From: Stramentimicrobium sp964525625
GTDB taxonomy: Bacteria; Atribacterota; Phoenicimicrobiia; Phoenicimicrobiales; Stramentimicrobiaceae
Length of the DNA: 7,350 nt
NCBI GenBank assembly: GCA_964525625.1
Contig: CAZGKY010000111.1
Span: 1-7,350, forward strand
Direction: 5' to 3'
Shown here: piece by piece, positions 6,292 to 7,350 of the stretch
How the letters are laid out: each line of letters opens with the position of its first letter
Numbering within the stretch: the stretch's first letter is position 1
The notes under the pieces: generated by a model
Told to the model about the DNA's origin: nothing
The model's input: the letters and a program-made list of their open reading frames with translations, nothing else
The model's database searches: none
Program-made: the position numbers and the translations under genes

Positions 6292-7227
6292 ATGAATAGA
6301 ATAATTAGGAAATTACTAAGTAATTCTGCCTCATTAGTAGGTTTATTACTTCTATTAATATTCATTCTGATCGCTATCTTTGCTCCCTATATTGCCCCAC
6401 CTTTATTCCCTAATCCATATCAGATACCGCGAATGTCCTGGGATATAGAGCCACAACCACCTGGATTTTCCATTACTGATGACATGAGATTTATATATGA
6501 AAGTTTAGGAAAACCAGTTACCAGAGAAAAAGCAATATTTGGTACCGCCCAGGGTGGTTATGACATATTTTATGGATTAATTTGGGGAACTAGAACAGCC
6601 TTCCGAGTGGGGATTATTACGGTAGCCTTCTCTATGGTAATTGGCTTGATAGGAGGTTCCCTTGCTGCTTATTTTGGTGGCTGGATAGACGAAATATTGA
6701 TGCGCTTAACAGATATCTTTTTATCTATTCCCTTTTTAGTGGCAGCTATGGTATTGACTACAATTTTAGGAAGAGGTCTGGATAAGGTAATGATAGCCCT
6801 CATCGCCTTTGGCTGGATGGGATACGCCAGGGTAATAAGAGGGAGTATTTTAAGTACCAAAGAAGAAGTATATGTTTTAGCTGCTAAAGCTTTAGGGGTA
6901 AAAGATTATCGTATTATAATCTTTCATTTACTGCCTAATACCATTTTTCCCGTACTGGTTCAGGCAAGTATGAATATTGGCTCAATGGTAGTTACTGCAG
7001 CAGCTCTTAGTTTTTTAGGAGTGGGAGCCCCTTTGGGATATGCGGATTGGGGTCAAATGGTTAGTTTTGCCCGTAATTGGATTATTGGGTCACCTGGTAA
7101 GGCTGGAGAATATTGGTATGCAGTGTTTTTCCCTGGAATATTTATTGTTTTATTTGTTCTTTCCTGGAATTTAGTAGGAGATACGCTGAGAGATATTCTA
7201 GATCCACGGCTAAGAGGTGAATTATGA
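6292..7227 (+). CDS. peptide ABC transporter permease, OppC/DppC type
   Basis: This is the second channel subunit of the importer. From ATG 6292 it has 311 residues, within the usual OppC/DppC range. A short basic N-terminus (MNRIIRKLL) leads into a membrane segment at about 12-31. A roughly 50-residue outer loop follows, then the family motif FGTAQGGYDIFYGLIWGTR at 83-101, a variant of the common FGTDxxGRD sequence. Membrane segments follow at about 105-127, 144-160 and 164-178, with more towards the C-terminus. The EAA loop spans about 194-220 (YVLAAKALGVKD to NTIFP). The end, LVGDTLRDILDPRLRGEL, is almost diagnostic of the family. A longer reading from TTG 6259 would overlap the preceding gene and place polar residues before the first helix; it is rejected. 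The gene starts 7 bases after the upstream stop and overlaps the next gene by ATGA, so the permeases and ATPase are translationally coupled. Confidence 0.95.
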   Translation: MNRIIRKLLSNSASLVGLLLLLIFILIAIFAPYIAPPLFPNPYQIPRMSWDIEPQPPGFSITDDMRFIYESLGKPVTREKAIFGTAQGGYDIFYGLIWGTRTAFRVGIITVAFSMVIGLIGGSLAAYFGGWIDEILMRLTDIFLSIPFLVAAMVLTTILGRGLDKVMIALIAFGWMGYARVIRGSILSTKEEVYVLAAKALGVKDYRIIIFHLLPNTIFPVLVQASMNIGSMVVTAAALSFLGVGAPLGYADWGQMVSFARNWIIGSPGKAGEYWYAVFFPGIFIVLFVLSWNLVGDTLRDILDPRLRGEL

Positions 7228-7350
7228 GGGAAGATAATAATAAACAGAAGATCTTACAGGTAAAGAATCTAAAGACCTATTTTTTTACTGAAAATGGAAT
7301 CGTAAAAGCGGTTGATGGTGTTGATTTTGAAGTATATCAAGGAGAAACAT
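7224..7350 (+). CDS. peptide ABC transporter ATP-binding protein, OppD/DppD type (5' part)
   Basis: This would be the ATPase that energises import by binding the EAA loops of both permeases from the cytoplasmic side. Only 42 codons lie in the window. They read as the start of a peptide-family nucleotide-binding domain: ILQVKNLKTYFFTENG (10-25) with the A-loop aromatic Y19, then VKAVDGVDFEVYQGET (27-42), which in this family leads directly to the Walker A motif. Walker A and all catalytic motifs lie beyond the edge, so completeness cannot be judged. The start is ATG 7224, overlapping the upstream stop as ATGA, with GAGG at 7214-7217 six bases before it. An OppF/DppF partner is expected next but not visible. 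Confidence 0.9.
   Translation, partial: MREDNNKQKILQVKNLKTYFFTENGIVKAVDGVDFEVYQGET

Noticed and set aside
1..7350. CRISPR arrays, tRNA or rRNA genes, insertion sequences, toxin-antitoxin or defence genes
   Set aside because: No regularly spaced repeats, cloverleaf sequences, transposase frames or terminal inverted repeats were seen. The window is filled by housekeeping and transporter genes.

Overview
The window reads as a chromosomal segment of an AT-rich (roughly one third G+C), probably anaerobic bacterium. All recognisable genes are on the + strand: hpt (hypoxanthine phosphoribosyltransferase), ftsH (membrane AAA+ metalloprotease), then an oligopeptide/dipeptide-type ABC importer made of a family 5 solute-binding protein, two permeases (OppB/DppB-like and OppC/DppC-like) and the first 42 codons of an OppD/DppD-like ATPase cut off by the window edge. 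The hpt-ftsH pairing is a widespread conserved bacterial gene order. The binding protein has a cleavable signal peptide but no lipobox cysteine, which argues for a diderm (Atribacterota- or Thermotogota-like lineages are candidates) rather than a typical monoderm Firmicute. The assignment is inference only.

Layout. Bases 1-161 hold no convincing gene, only a locally GC-rich patch (about 40-72) with two overlapping, mutually exclusive hairpins and a TATAAT box close to hpt. hpt occupies 162-713, including its stop. A 294-base spacer contains a plausible extended -10 promoter (914-942) for ftsH, which starts at a TTG codon (1008-2855). The next spacer (2856-3161) contains a 12-base perfect palindrome, a G8 tract and short open frames. 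The binding protein gene follows; its best start is TTG 3162, set by a strong Shine-Dalgarno, not the ATG 27 bases upstream. A 231-base spacer separates it from the permeases and carries a strong stem-loop (12 perfect pairs, up to 14). oppB, oppC and oppD are then tightly packed: a 7-base gap, then an ATGA overlap.

How the parts work together. The binding protein captures peptides (or another family 5 ligand) outside the inner membrane, the two permeases form the channel, and OppD (with a presumed OppF beyond the window) drives import with ATP. The hairpin between the binding protein and permease genes fits the common arrangement in which the binding protein is made in excess of the membrane complex. 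hpt and ftsH are housekeeping genes for purine salvage and membrane protein quality control, with no evident functional tie to the transporter.

I found no strong evidence for a new biological system. The least ordinary parts are the two spacers flanking the binding protein gene, which share a Shine-Dalgarno-plus-ATGG motif, short frames and potential RNA structures.
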